A stretch of 64,000 nucleotides of DNA, taken from contig NC_086176.1 in the NCBI RefSeq assembly GCF_023053635.1, forward strand, positions 73,790,536 through 73,854,535, read 5' to 3'. Both the position numbers and the translations under genes were made by a program. The DNA comes from Elgaria multicarinata webbii (lineage: Eukaryota; Chordata; Lepidosauria; Squamata; Anguidae). A model generated the notes under the pieces. That model was not told the DNA's origin. It ran no database searches and saw only the letters and a list, made by a program, of their open reading frames with translations. Below are positions 34,389-44,427 of the stretch, piece after piece; within the stretch, counting starts at the first letter, position 1; each line of letters starts with the position of its first letter.

Positions 34389-34499
34389 GTTCCTCGTATC
34401 TTTGTTGGAGGAATCAGTGTTGGTGGTTTTACAGACCTAGACGCTCTTAAAAGGAGTGGAGAACTGGAGCTCATGTTAAAGAAAATTGGGGCCTTGTGA
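34389..34499 (+). CDS. GLRX: Glutaredoxin-1, coding exon 2 and stop
   Basis: Encodes residues 70-105, VPRIFVGGISVGGFTDLDAL through KKIGAL, and ends in TGA at 34497. The T-V-P sequence made across the junction (ART|VPR) is the conserved cis-proline loop that contacts glutathione. GGFTDL is the second glutathione-binding turn, where the human protein has GGCSDL. The final helix (ELELMLKKIGAL) matches the human C-terminus but lacks the last Gln. Total length is 105 residues against 106 in human. The exon continues two bases past the stop to a donor AAG|GTAAGT at 34501, so a 3' UTR exon follows, as in mammals. Confidence 0.96.
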   Translation, partial: VPRIFVGGISVGGFTDLDALKRSGELELMLKKIGAL

Positions 34500-35174
34500 A
34501 GGTAAGTATCTGGCATATCTTTTCGCCAACTGGGGAATAAGGAAGAAAGCTAGATGTAACTCTCTGAGAGAAGGAATGCATGAGAGAAACTTCTCATGTG
34601 CAAGATCCTGCATCATTCATGTAGATAACCAGTGCAACTGCTCACACGCAGATAAGCAGTGTGGAGGTGGCTGCTTGTACAAACAGCTTAATGCATGGAG
34701 TTCTACCCACATTGCTGCATACAACCTGATAACTATATTTGTTCACGGGCAACTTGTTGTCTTTACATAACTGGCTCCTGATCTGCACAGAGGCTTTAAA
34801 AATCTTTTTATAATGTATGAAGTACAGATCTGGCTGCAGGGACAAAGCAACAGCTAAAAATGGCAAGAGCAGTTGCTGGCAGCTCACGTGGTTTCAAGTA
34901 AAGAACGTCTAGGCAACTGGCAGCTGGCCTATGGGGAGTTACTGCAAGACAATCCATTTCTTAGGTTGGACTAGCGCAATCTTCACCAATGTTTCCCCCC
35001 TAGGTATATTGGTCTAAACCTCTCGCCAGCTGGCATGGCTACTGGACGACGTAAGATTGGAGAAAGGCTGTGCTAGTTCAATACAAGAAACGAGCTGTCT
35101 TGCAATAACTTGAACCCTGCTCAGAAAGGCATCCCTCCTTGGGATCCCTTAGGAAAGACACTGAAGATCTAGAC

Positions 35175-35290
35175 CAGGCTTCCCCAACCTGCTGCCTTCC
35201 ATATAAATTGGACTACAAACCCCATCACCCCTAGCCAACATGGGGTGCTGGGAATTGTATTCTAAACCATTTGAAGGGTCCCAGATTGGA
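35175..35290. repeat. Hairpin MITE-like repeat, family A copy 8
   Basis: cttccccaacctgctgcctt pairs with gaagggtcccagattggaa, centre cccctagccaacatggggtg. Confidence 0.6.
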
Positions 35291-35351
35291 AAAAGATGCT
35301 CTAGATCATGCTTGCAAAAACTAGAAGGAAAGAACCAGATGGGACAAAATG

Positions 35352-35352
35352 C

Positions 35353-35391
<39 letters not shown>
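35352..35391. repeat. AAT microsatellite
   Basis: About 13 AAT units within GLRX intron 2, followed by a short A run. Confidence 0.9.
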
Positions 35392-36155
35392 TTAAAAAAA
35401 ATTGCAGTGTGTTTTGGGATGAAGAGTTTCTCCTTCATCAGAGGCACTCTTACAAGCCCAAATTGGCTAAACCAGATTCTAAAGCTCTGCTTCAAGAAGA
35501 TAAGCTGCTGCTCAAATTCCCTCCTTCTCAGCAGTCTGTTATGTGTCTGTGTCTGGGATATTGGCTTGGGATCCTACAAGCAACAGCTGCAGGAAGGAGC
35601 TCCTTAGTTCCTGTATGCTGAGTCACTGTGTCCAGCCAGTCCCATTGCCTTTCTCATTCACAAAGAGCTACCGCCCTGCCCTGCACAGCGCATGTGCCCT
35701 CCAAGCCAGGGGCACTTGCTTTCCTGTAGTCTGCCTCCTATTGCAATCTGCACTAGGCTTCCAGCCTGTACTTTTAACAGAGTGGCATCCATCAAGAAGG
35801 TGCTGGGATATCTTCTCCCATTGGATCCTGCACAATAGGCCTCTTCAATGCCCCTGTGATCAGAGCTGGTGTGGAACTGGAGGGTGTCAGCCCCATCAGC
35901 TACTGTTTGAAGAAGGCTATTGGCGGGGGGTCAGGAGAGATGGCTAAATTCAGTGGCTAAAGGGTGGGATTTGTGGATTTTATTAAGGCCCTTGTACCAT
36001 CCTCTCCATAATCTGAGCACTGGGTACAGGACAAAGCAATCCAGTCCTGGGCTTGGAGATTGGAGGATTAGGTGATCAGAAGGGGAAAAGCATCCATACT
36101 AAAACTTTCACTATCCCAGTTGGTGCTACTTTGTAAATGTTTTAAGGAAGTAGAG

Positions 36156-36299
36156 TAAGGGTGCAATCCTATGCATGTTTAGATAGGAAGAAGTCCTACA
36201 ACTCCCAGCATTCCCCAGCCCAAGGCTGTCTGGGGAATGCTGGAAGTTGTAGGAAATTTTTCCCTTTTTGGGTCTAAACTTGCATATGACTGTGCCTTA
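36156..36299. repeat. Hairpin repeat, family B copy 4
   Basis: taagggtgcaatcctatgca on the left and tgcatatgactgtgcctta on the right. Inside, cattccccagcc pairs with ggctgtctggggaatg, so it is a nested hairpin. Confidence 0.6.
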
Positions 36300-36384
36300 T
36301 CTTTGAAAAGTTCACAGACCTGTGCAGTTCTTGGTGGGTTAAATGGTCCTGAGCTATCCCGTAACCATGTTTGTTTGTTTTTTG

Positions 36385-36430
36385 CATTTCTATACCGCCC
36401 AATAGCCGAGCTCTCTGGGCGGTTTCCAAT
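36385..36430 (-). mobile_element. L2 LINE 3' tail, minimal
   Basis: tttgcatttctataccgccc then aatagccgagctctctgggc ggttt: only the terminal hairpin of L2 is present. Confidence 0.65.
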
Positions 36431-36568
36431 GTCGTGACCTTAAGTTGTGGTTGGCTTCTCTGTGAAAGCAACCTTTCTTTTAAGTTACTATTCAGGTTCA
36501 TTGGAGTTGCTTAACATCCTTTCATGGAAGTCTTCCTGTGGCCTTAATTTGTCATCTTTAATTTTCAG

Positions 36569-36832
36569 ACTGGAGAATTCTGTGGGCTGTGACTACCTCA
36601 TGCTGCAGCGCAAAGCCTTTGGAAATGAAATTCCTTCCTGCTTTTCTTCTACATCTCCTGTGATGCTTACTGTGCATTTTAACATTGACCAATGATGGTG
36701 GAAGGTTCTGGTTACTGTCTGGAATACGGCTGTAACTCATGGCACTTTTTTGATATGTCTGTATCCCTGCTAGTAAACTGAGAACAATCATTTCTGGCTC
36801 AATAGAATAAAATGTTTGTACTAGCAAAGAGT
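36569..36832 (+). other. GLRX: GLRX 3' UTR exon and poly(A) site
   Basis: Begins after TTTTCAG and has no long frame. The poly(A) signal AATAAA is at 36806-36811 (aatagaataaaatg), and cleavage is expected about 20 bases later. The two-coding-exon plus UTR-exon layout matches mammalian GLRX. The exact end is inferred. Confidence 0.65.
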
Positions 36833-37766
36833 TTTATCTTGTTCTCATTGTACCAAAATCTTTGACTTAGATCAGTTCCACTCATACAGGCGTGTCCAGA
36901 TGTCACCTTGCTCTGCTCACCTTGTGCAATTTCAGCTCTTCTTTTTCCTTCCATCTGCTCACTCCTCCCCCCACCCCTCCAAACCAGATCCTATTGGCGT
37001 TGCGAGCCCACTTGGATAGGCCTCCCGGATCTTCTGAGCTGTACCCCATATCTTTAGAGCGGTCCCTGTTGCCATCACCTGCCTTATTACAAGCTGCTTT
37101 TCACCTCTAAGCTCACTAGCCTTGCAGTTACAAGAAGGCCGTAGGACTCACTTCGTTGGCAGACCAATAGGGAATGTAGCAGGAATGCACCAGCGTTTAA
37201 TCTAGAGAGAAGACCGCCACCTTTCCTTCTACAGTCTGCTCATTGTTTTTTCCTCCCCTCTTCCCCCGACTACTTTTCTGCTCTTACATGCCAACTGCTG
37301 GGAACTTTCTTGCAAAGAAATTTTGAAGAGGGAGTGGGAAAGGCAGGAGGAATTTCATGTGAAATATCAGTATTTCACACAGGAAATTTTACTGCCCCAG
37401 ACTGAAACCTTTGGCTTCTAAGGAAGTTCAATAGCTTCTCATAGCAAAGGATTCAATCAACCTCCACAAACTTCTTTCTCCTCCAGTATATTTTTTCCTA
37501 AATAATTCCTTGCCTCAGATTATTCTAAAAGGAGAGTTAGGACTATTTGATGTCATGATCCAGAAAGTGCTGGGGCTTTTAAATAGATCTTACAGGTTTT
37601 TTTAAAACGCAAGATAAAGCCTTCAGCCACAAAGTTCATTTAATTATGTGCAGTCCTTACAAATCCGCCACGCCCTCCTAAATTCCTCTGAAATGCTTCC
37701 TCCCTGAAAGGAGCCAACAGGATCTCTCTAAACTGGGAGAGTGGGCATCCAAATGGCAGATTTTTA
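36833..37766. other. Intergenic between GLRX and downstream repeats
   Basis: Pyrimidine-rich in places (36935-36985, 37240-37280). No exon or named element is supported. Confidence 0.4.
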
Positions 37767-38071
37767 TTTATTTATTTATTTATTTATTACATTTCTATAC
37801 CGCCCAATAGCCGGAGCTCTCTGGGCGGTTCACAAAAATTAAAACCATTCAAAGTATAAAACAACAGTATAAAACCATAATATAAAATACAATATAAAAG
37901 CTCAACCAGATAAAAACAGCAGCAATGCAAAATTACAAATTTAAAACACCATGTTAAAATGTATTTATAGATTGCTAAAATGTTGGGAGAATAAAAAGGT
38001 CTTCACCTGGCGTCTAAAAGCATATAATGTAGGTGCCAAGGAAACCTCCTTAGGGAGCTCATTCAATGTAA
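37767..38071 (-). mobile_element. L2 LINE 3' end
   Basis: From the AATAAATA tail (plus-strand tttatttatttatttattac), through the hairpin accgcccaatagccggagct/ctctgggcggtt, to the UTR and the ORF end (gtcttcacctggcgtctaaa; acctccttagggagctcatt). It is truncated after about 300 bp. Confidence 0.85.
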
Positions 38072-38350
38072 GCAAGTGTAAAGTGATACATGTTGGGGCA
38101 AAAAATCCCAACTTCAAGTATAACCTGATGGGCAGTGACCGAACAAGAAAGAGAGCTTGGGGTTGTGGTAGACAACCCAGTGTGCGGCTGCTGTAAAAAA
38201 AGGCAAACTCTATACTAGGCATAATTAGAAAAGGAACTGAGAATAAAACTGCTACTATCATACTGCCTTAAATTATTTTAATCAATGGTGTGACCACACT
38301 TAGAATGCTGTGTACTATTCAAGTCACCATGCTTAAAAATATTGAAGAGC
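38072..38350 (+). mobile_element. CR1 LINE, C-terminal RT fragment, decayed
   Basis: Encodes, in several frames, pieces such as NVSKCKVIHVGAKNPNFKYN and the following ELGVVVDN-like block of CR1 (compare KCQVLHLGNRNQMHSYKMGD in the 10.9-kb copy). It abuts an L2 tail directly. Several frame changes and stops. Confidence 0.6.
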
Positions 38351-38932
38351 TCTTTTGGGGAGACTCTACCATTGCACAACAACTCCTGTGTATCATTTTG
38401 CAATTTGGCACACATGATCATCTCTGATGGGGCAATGAATCGGGGAATTTTCATCCAATTCTTGCAAGGAATTAAAATGTTATTGGCAGTTCCCTTTAAA
38501 AGAAAATCAAGATATACAGGCACATAGTGCGCGCACACACAAAACCTGCACCTATTTTTCTGGACAGGTGTAATTCCCTTTTAAGGGGCTATTTTGACTG
38601 CAATTACAATGCAGTTCTGACCAAGAGAAAAATTACAGTATTTTAAAAAAGATTCCCATGATAGTCAAGATGAAGTAGAAACCCTCAGTTTTCCTAACTT
38701 GACTCCTGTTTGGTACTGAACTGAAGTAGGCCAACTCCAAATTGGCCTGAGCTGAAGTGGGTGGGGGTTAGTGCATGTCTCTTTCAACTTGAAACCAAGA
38801 GCCACCTTATATTGCAGGTGTACAACCTCAGGACCATGGGACAAATTCAGCCGGCTTGAAGACCCAATTGTTTGGGGGTTTCCTGGCTTATGTGCAGTTC
38901 TCTCTCCCCCACCCGTTCTAAAAGGGTGTAAT
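38351..38932. other. Intergenic, nothing firm
   Basis: A Charlie-like end (caggtgtacaacctcaggac) is visible near 38815 but no partner was found. No exon is supported. Confidence 0.35.
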
Positions 38933-39699
38933 TAGGGTAACCATATGGAAAGGAAGACAGGGTTCCTGTATCTTTAACAGCTGTATTGAAAAGGGAATTT
39001 CAGCAGGTGTCATTTGTATGGATGCAGCACCTGCCAAAATTACCTCTTTATCAAACAGAGCTGTACTATACTAGCTATCCTAGAGTGACCAGGTACAACG
39101 TGTTCAGAGGAGGGCAACCAGGATGATTAGGGGTCTGGAAACAAAACCCTATGTAGAGAGACTGAAACAACTGGGCATGTTTAGCCTGGAGAAGAGAAGA
39201 CTGAGAGGAGACGTGATAGCACTCTTCAAATACTTAAAAGGTTGTCACACAGAGGAGGGCCAGGATCTCTTCTTGATCATCCCAGAGCTCAGGACACGGA
39301 ATAACGGGCTCAAGTTACAGGAAGCCAGATTCCAGCTGGACACCAGGAAAAACTTCCTGACTGTTGGAGCAGTACGACAATGGAACCAGTTACCTAGGGA
39401 GGTTGTGGGCTCTCCCACACTAGAGGCATTCAAGAGGCAGCTGGACAACCATCTGTCAGGTATGTTTTAAGGTGGATTCCTACATTGAGCAGGGGGTTGG
39501 ACTCGATGGCCTTGTAGGCCCCTTCCAACTCTGCTATTCTGTGAAAAGAGGGCAGGGTTCATGCAGCTTTAACTGTTGTGATAAAGAGGGAATTTCACCA
39601 GGTGCTGCATGTGTACAAATGACACCTGCTGAAATTCCCTTTTCAATACAATTGTTAAAGATACAGGAGCCCTGTCCTCCTTTCCATATGGTCACCCTA
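38933..39699. mobile_element. hAT-like hairpin element, family D, split by a CR1
   Basis: The left arm starts tagggtaaccatatggaaag and includes gggaatttcagcaggtgtca. The right arm includes aaatgacacctgctgaaatt and ends ccatatggtcaccctag. The arms are long near-complements, so the original element was a 300-bp palindrome. A CR1 3' end (39095-39543) lies in its middle. Ends match the element at 18993-19412. Confidence 0.65.
39095..39543 (+). mobile_element. CR1 LINE 3' end, well preserved
   Basis: A 115-codon open frame (39123-39470) encodes the CR1 ORF2 C-terminus, from MIRGLETKPYVERLKQLGMF through RGDVIALFKYLKGCHTEEGQ to FKRQLDNHLSGMF. Then comes the 3' UTR (gggttggactcgatggcctt) and a single octamer-type tail (attctgtg). 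The frame has no stop, so this is a fairly recent insertion. Confidence 0.9.
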
Positions 39700-39718
39700 G
39701 TCTCTCCTAAGATGTAGT

Positions 39719-39930
39719 GCCTGTTCAGACAGCACACTAAGCCATGGTTAGGCCACTAACCCTTTTACAGCAAATGGTTAGTGAGCATGTTTAAACCGCG
39801 GTTCTTTGGCCACCATGGTTAGGAATGGTTCACATGACACACTAACTCATGGCTCACATGACAAGGTAAGCCATAATGTTTAGTTCAAAATATTTAAACA
39901 CAATGCCTTAGTATGTCATCTGAATAGGGT
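39719..39930. mobile_element. Non-autonomous hAT-like element, family G, copy 1
   Basis: Left end gcctgttcagacagcacact and right end gtatgtcatctgaatagg are imperfect inverted repeats. The interior is made of short repeats of the ggttagtg/taagccatgg type. Related to the elements at 41.81 and 43.35 kb. Confidence 0.5.
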
Positions 39931-40102
39931 CGTAGAGTTTGGCAGGAAGACCTTTCAGCTAAAATATAGTGGTATTTTGGTCCCCATCCCAACCTTGTGC
40001 TTTCTGTCCTGTCCACTGGAACGTGGCTCCTGGGAAATGGAATTTACCCCCTCCCCCCGGCTGAAAGAGGTTCTGCAGACCTGCCCTATATGCTACACCT
40101 GT
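39931..40102. other. Spacer, nothing recognised
   Basis: No feature supported. Confidence 0.4.
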
Positions 40103-41075
40103 GGTTATTTATTTATTTATTTATTACATTTATATACCGCCCCATAGCCGAAGCTCTCTGGGCAGTTTACAACAGTTAAAAATAGTAAACATTAAAAAGT
40201 ATACAAAATTTAAAAACCATCAGAAACATAAAAACAACAGTATCCATTTTAAAAACAATTCTGGGGTCCATTAAAAACAAACTTGACATTGTTAAATGCT
40301 GTTAAAATGCCGTTAAAATGCCTGGGAGAAGAGAAAAGTCTTGACCTGGCGCCGAAAAGATAACAATGTTGGCACCAGGTGAGCCTCATCGGGGAGATCA
40401 TTCCACAGTCGAGGGGGCCACCACCAAGAAGGCCCTCTCCCTTGTTGCCATCCTCTGAGCTTCCCTCGGAGTAGGCACTCGGAGGAGGACCTTAGATGTT
40501 GAGCGCAGTGTAGGGGTAGGTTTATGTTGGGAGAGGCATTCCATCAGGTATTGCAGTCCCAAGCCATGTAGGGCTTTATAGATTAATTACCAGCACCTTG
40601 AATTGGGCTCGGAAACATATAGGCAACCAATACAAATGGGCCAGAATTGGTGTTATATGCTCCAACCTCCCTGTTCCAGCTATCAATCTGGCCGCTGCGC
40701 TGCATTTTGCACAAGCTGCAGCTTCCGAACCATTTTCAAAGGCTGCCCCATGTAGAGGGCATTGCAGTAATCTAATTTGGAGGTTACATGGACAACTGAA
40801 GCTAGGTTATCCCTGTCCAGATAGGGGTGTAGCTGGGCCACCAACCGGAGTTGGTAGAAAGCACTCCGTGCCATCAAGGCCATCTGAGCTTCAAGTGACA
40901 GAGATGGTTCTAGGAGAACCCCCAAGCTATGAACCTGCTCCTTCAGTGGGAGTGCAACCCCATCCAGAACCAGTTGAACACCCCCCATCCGATCATTCAG
41001 GCTCTTGCCTCCTCTCCCTTGCACCTCTTTAGGGACCGCCTGTAACATCAGTAAGCATTTGCCTGAGCTGCCCCC
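40103..41075 (-). mobile_element. L2-clade LINE, 5'-truncated
   Basis: On the minus strand it encodes the RT C-terminal region (SLGVLLEPSLSLEAQMALMA; YLDRDNLASVVHVTSKLDYC; NALYMGQPLKMVRKLQLVQN). The 3' UTR and terminal hairpin (accgccccatagccgaagct/ctctgggcagtt) and the AATAAATA tail follow. At least one frame change occurs between the C-terminal coding region and the UTR. The 5' limit is approximate. Confidence 0.88.
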
Positions 41076-41810
41076 CATCATTCTTCTAGCCGATCTTAAA
41101 TTAGTCCTCTGGACATGGTGCCTGGACAGACAGTGAGAGTGAATAATGTTTAAGTTTAATAACACTGACAGCAAACCATGTCACAGGCGTTCTCTTGTTC
41201 TTTGCAATTACTCCTTGAAATAGCAAGGTTCCTTCTTATAATACGGTGGGGGAATTGAGATGCCACTGTAATTAAACTAAGGCTACCTAACAAATACAAC
41301 AGCAAAGAAGTAGCTTCAACCCTAAGCTTTCAAGGGCTGCATAGGTCAATCTGTGCCATTACATGATAAGTACAATTATTATGTAATACTACCATCCAGC
41401 AAGGTAGTAAATCCATTGTTTGAATACTTGGGATTTTTTTAAACAAAAAATGTGCATACAAAACTAGCATATAGAGGAAAAGATTCTTAGCCAAGAAGAG
41501 TTCTCTACATAAGGGTATTCAGACAATTCAGACTTAAAGACTGAAGTGGTACAGTCTAGCACAAACACATCTCATCAACCTCATTTTTATTTTTAAACAA
41601 ATAAAATAAGGTAAGCATGAAAGATGGCGAGACTATGTCAAATGGAAAGTGTATTCCCAGCTGGCAATGGGGGTTGAAACAGAGATGAGTGAGGCAGGAG
41701 AGATGGGAAGGAAGGGACCTTCCTCCTAAAATGTAATTGCTACCTTGCATGAAATTCACATGTTACCTAGTTAACATTGTTTTTAAAGCTCCTCTAACTG
41801 CCATGGGTTA
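41076..41810. other. Intergenic, nothing recognised
   Basis: AT-rich, no supported exon or repeat. Confidence 0.4.
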
Positions 41811-42330
41811 GGCCCTGTTCACACAATTACGGTGGGGAGGGTAAATTATTCATGGAGATGAAGGGATAGGAAAACCACAACCTGCCACGTGAACACTACC
41901 CTTTGGAGTGCTGTAGTTTACTTACCCTTCGCTGCTCTGTGGATAAATTTGAGGCCTTTCGCAATGGCTCCTGCATATCTCAACAGGCACTGCAGCACAA
42001 CTTAGGCCGCAGCAGCCTCCCCAACTACCAGAAAGGCTGTGCGCCCATGGAAAATGTCTGCAGTAGCAAGAGCATTGCTGGAAGTGGTGGTTACTCTTGC
42101 CAGCAGACTTTATGGTCAATGCAATTTTCTTCATTTTTCCACTGTTTCGAGACCTAAAACCCATGGGGTTCCCCTCAAACCAAATGGGAACCACCATGAA
42201 TGCCCGCTAACATCTTGCAGAAGAGGGTAGCGGGCGTAGGTACTTCACCCACTGTGGCGAGGGAAATCTCCCACCACGGATCACATTTATGAGCAATCCA
42301 CACTGGATTAGCATGTCGTTTGAACAGGCC
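41811..42330. mobile_element. Non-autonomous hAT-like element, family G, copy 2
   Basis: Left end taggccctgttcacacaatt and right end catgtcgtttgaacaggcc are inverted. Sub-terminal pieces also pair (acggtggggagggtaaatta; cccactgtggcgagggaaat region). No open frame of note. Confidence 0.5.
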
Positions 42331-43346
42331 ATTAGTCACACATAGAGCAGACCCATTGAAATCAATGGGACGTAAGTTATTCATGGCTCTATCCAATGGC
42401 TCTACTCTACATATCACTAAGTCTAGATCCAACACCCCCATCTATAAGCCTAGCTCATTTGACTCAATGAAGAAAACATTTTCGTTTCGGTGCTACTGCT
42501 GCAGTGGTTGAAGGTTCATATGGGTCCACCCCTTTGGGCATGTGCACTGGACCCTGCTATCAAAAATGGCTAGGCTCTAGGTCTGGAACATCTGAAGATA
42601 GCTTCCCATATGGATGCCTACACAGAGACCACAAAGAAACACTGGCCTCTTATGCATACCTTTGAGGAATGGGAAGCATCAACAAATATCGGGTGACTCT
42701 GATGAAAGTTTGACACACCTTGATGATAATCTATTTTCTTGTTAGCTAGAAAGTTAGGTCACCTTGTTAAATTCAAGGTGACCTAACTTTTCACCACTTG
42801 AATGTCATTGAAGTTTGTCTTTCATTATATTTTGAGTAAAGAGGCTATTATTTGGTGAGTGTTATTAAATAGAGTAATTGCAGGTTTCTTTTTGAAGTTG
42901 CTGTCTTCAGGTACAATTTCAGGGTCCCTATATTTTAAGAGTCAATGTTTGCATAGTAATTGAATAACAATAGTGCATTTGAATACGGCCATTTGGTTTC
43001 ACAGGCATTTTCCATCCCAAGAACTTAACACATGTTTCAAAGGCTGATTGCACTTACTGTTGCTCATGGGAATACACCCACAAGTTGGCCCTGTGATGAA
43101 AATCAAAGGAAGAACATTGATTACAAGCAAAACCTGTAATTTTGTATACTGCAATTCAACCTACATCTAGGTGGTTTGTACCAGCAGGGCAGCCATGTGA
43201 TCCCTCTTTGAGAAGTTGTTAAATCAGGGAGCTGGAACCACATTCCATTCTACACAAGCAGAAGACATGTTACAGAAGTGCAAACCCACTCACCCCCAAT
43301 GTGTGATGTTCTGCGAAGACTAGGATTCTGGTCCATCAGGTTGGGC
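42331..43346. other. Intergenic, nothing recognised
   Basis: A perfect short hairpin (aagttaggtcacctt...aaggtgacctaactt, about 42750-42790) is the only structure noted. No exon is supported. Confidence 0.4.
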
Positions 43347-43604
43347 CTGTTCAGATGACACTTTAGGCTCTGTTAGCAAAATTGTCATTCTCTGGGGTTA
43401 GCACTAACCACAAGCCGTGCTGTCGCACACAACACTTTAAGCCACAGTTGGAGCCGCTAACCCTGTTGCAGATGGTCTGACTGTGGTTAGTGAGTGAGCA
43501 GGGTTTAGCAAAACGCATTGCACAAGACACCTTAAACTCTGCCGCTTAACCAAAAGCCTTAACCAGCAGGGTTTAAGGTCTTTTCTGAACAGGCCCTTAG
43601 GGTT
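43347..43604. mobile_element. Non-autonomous hAT-like element, family G, copy 3
   Basis: Left end gcctgttcagatgacacttt and right end aaggtcttttctgaacaggc are clean inverted repeats. The interior has repeated ggttagc/gctaacc motifs as in copy 1. Confidence 0.65.
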
Positions 43605-43877
43605 CTTCAAGCTCTAGGCTCTTGCACAACATATCATGCCTTCGTACTTTTAGGGCCAGATTTCAATCTGTGCTGTTGCACTACTGCTTGCTCAATGTTT
43701 TTGCAGAACTGTGCTGCCACTACAAGTCTTCTGTGAGTGCATATCTGGATCGAACAGAGAAAACTGTGACAAGTTTGACTGAGGAGGATTTAATTTTTGT
43801 GAAAAGCACTGAACTATTGACCAGTTTAATTTTGCTGTGGAGTCACTGAAACCAGGAGTACAGTATAGTGAAACTAT

Positions 43878-44019
43878 GGCCTTAGCTAGACCTAAGGTTT
43901 ATCCCAGGATCGTCCTGGGGTCATCCCTGTTCATGTAACTGACACACAGGATATTCCAGGAGCAGGCAGGGACGACCCCGGGAATGATCCCAGGATAAAC
44001 TTTAGGTCTAGCTAAGGCC
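43878..44019. repeat. Hairpin repeat, family C copy 1
   Basis: ggccttagctagacctaagg at the left pairs with tttaggtctagctaaggcc at the right. Further in, tcccaggatcgtcctggggt pairs with accccgggaatgatcccagg. A nearly full copy is at 61.42 kb and a half copy at 3.02 kb. Confidence 0.65.
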
Positions 44020-44207
44020 TATGAGGCAAAGAAGTGGGTTTTCCTATGTATCTGTAATTTATGCATCACAATGAAGTATTAATAATAAATTGTACATATT
44101 GTAAATTACGGATGTGCTCTGTTTGAATTTTTCTACTATGATATAAATTTCAGTTCCAAAAGATGATCAAATACACACTCCAGCATGGTTTGAACTATAG
44201 GTATCTA

Positions 44208-44420
44208 CAGTCGTGTGAAAAAGAAAGTACACCCTCTTGGAATTGTATGATTTTACATATCAGGACATAATAACAATCATCTGTTCCTTAGCAGGTCTAA
44301 AAATTAGGTAAATACAACCTCAGATGAACAACAACTCATGACATATTACACCGTGTCATGATTTATTTAACAGAAATAAAGCCAAAATGGAGAAGCCATG
44401 TGTGAAAAAGTAAGTACGCC
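44208..44420. repeat. Tc1 left terminal inverted repeat (IR/DR)
   Basis: Outer direct repeat gtgtgaaaaagaaagtacac at about 44213; inner copy gtgtgaaaaagtaagtacgc at about 44400. Matches the right repeat at high identity. Confidence 0.93.
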
Positions 44421-44427
44421 GTATGAT

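Larger units (their letters stand above)
34502..36568 (+). other. GLRX: GLRX intron 2 (in the 3' UTR)
   Basis: Donor GTAAGT and acceptor TTTTCAG. It contains an AAT microsatellite (35352-35391), a family A hairpin, a family B hairpin and an L2 tail. A small exon-like segment with both splice sites lies at 35004-35050 (see findings). Confidence 0.8.

Noticed and set aside
40598-41032. Plus-strand frame of 144 codons
   Set aside because: It is antisense to the L2 reverse transcriptase region that is clearly coded on the minus strand.
43622-43849. Frame of 75 codons after a T-rich tttttgcag, looking like an exon
   Set aside because: The putative acceptor is present but there is no donor in frame, no recognised protein sequence, and it directly follows a hAT-like element.
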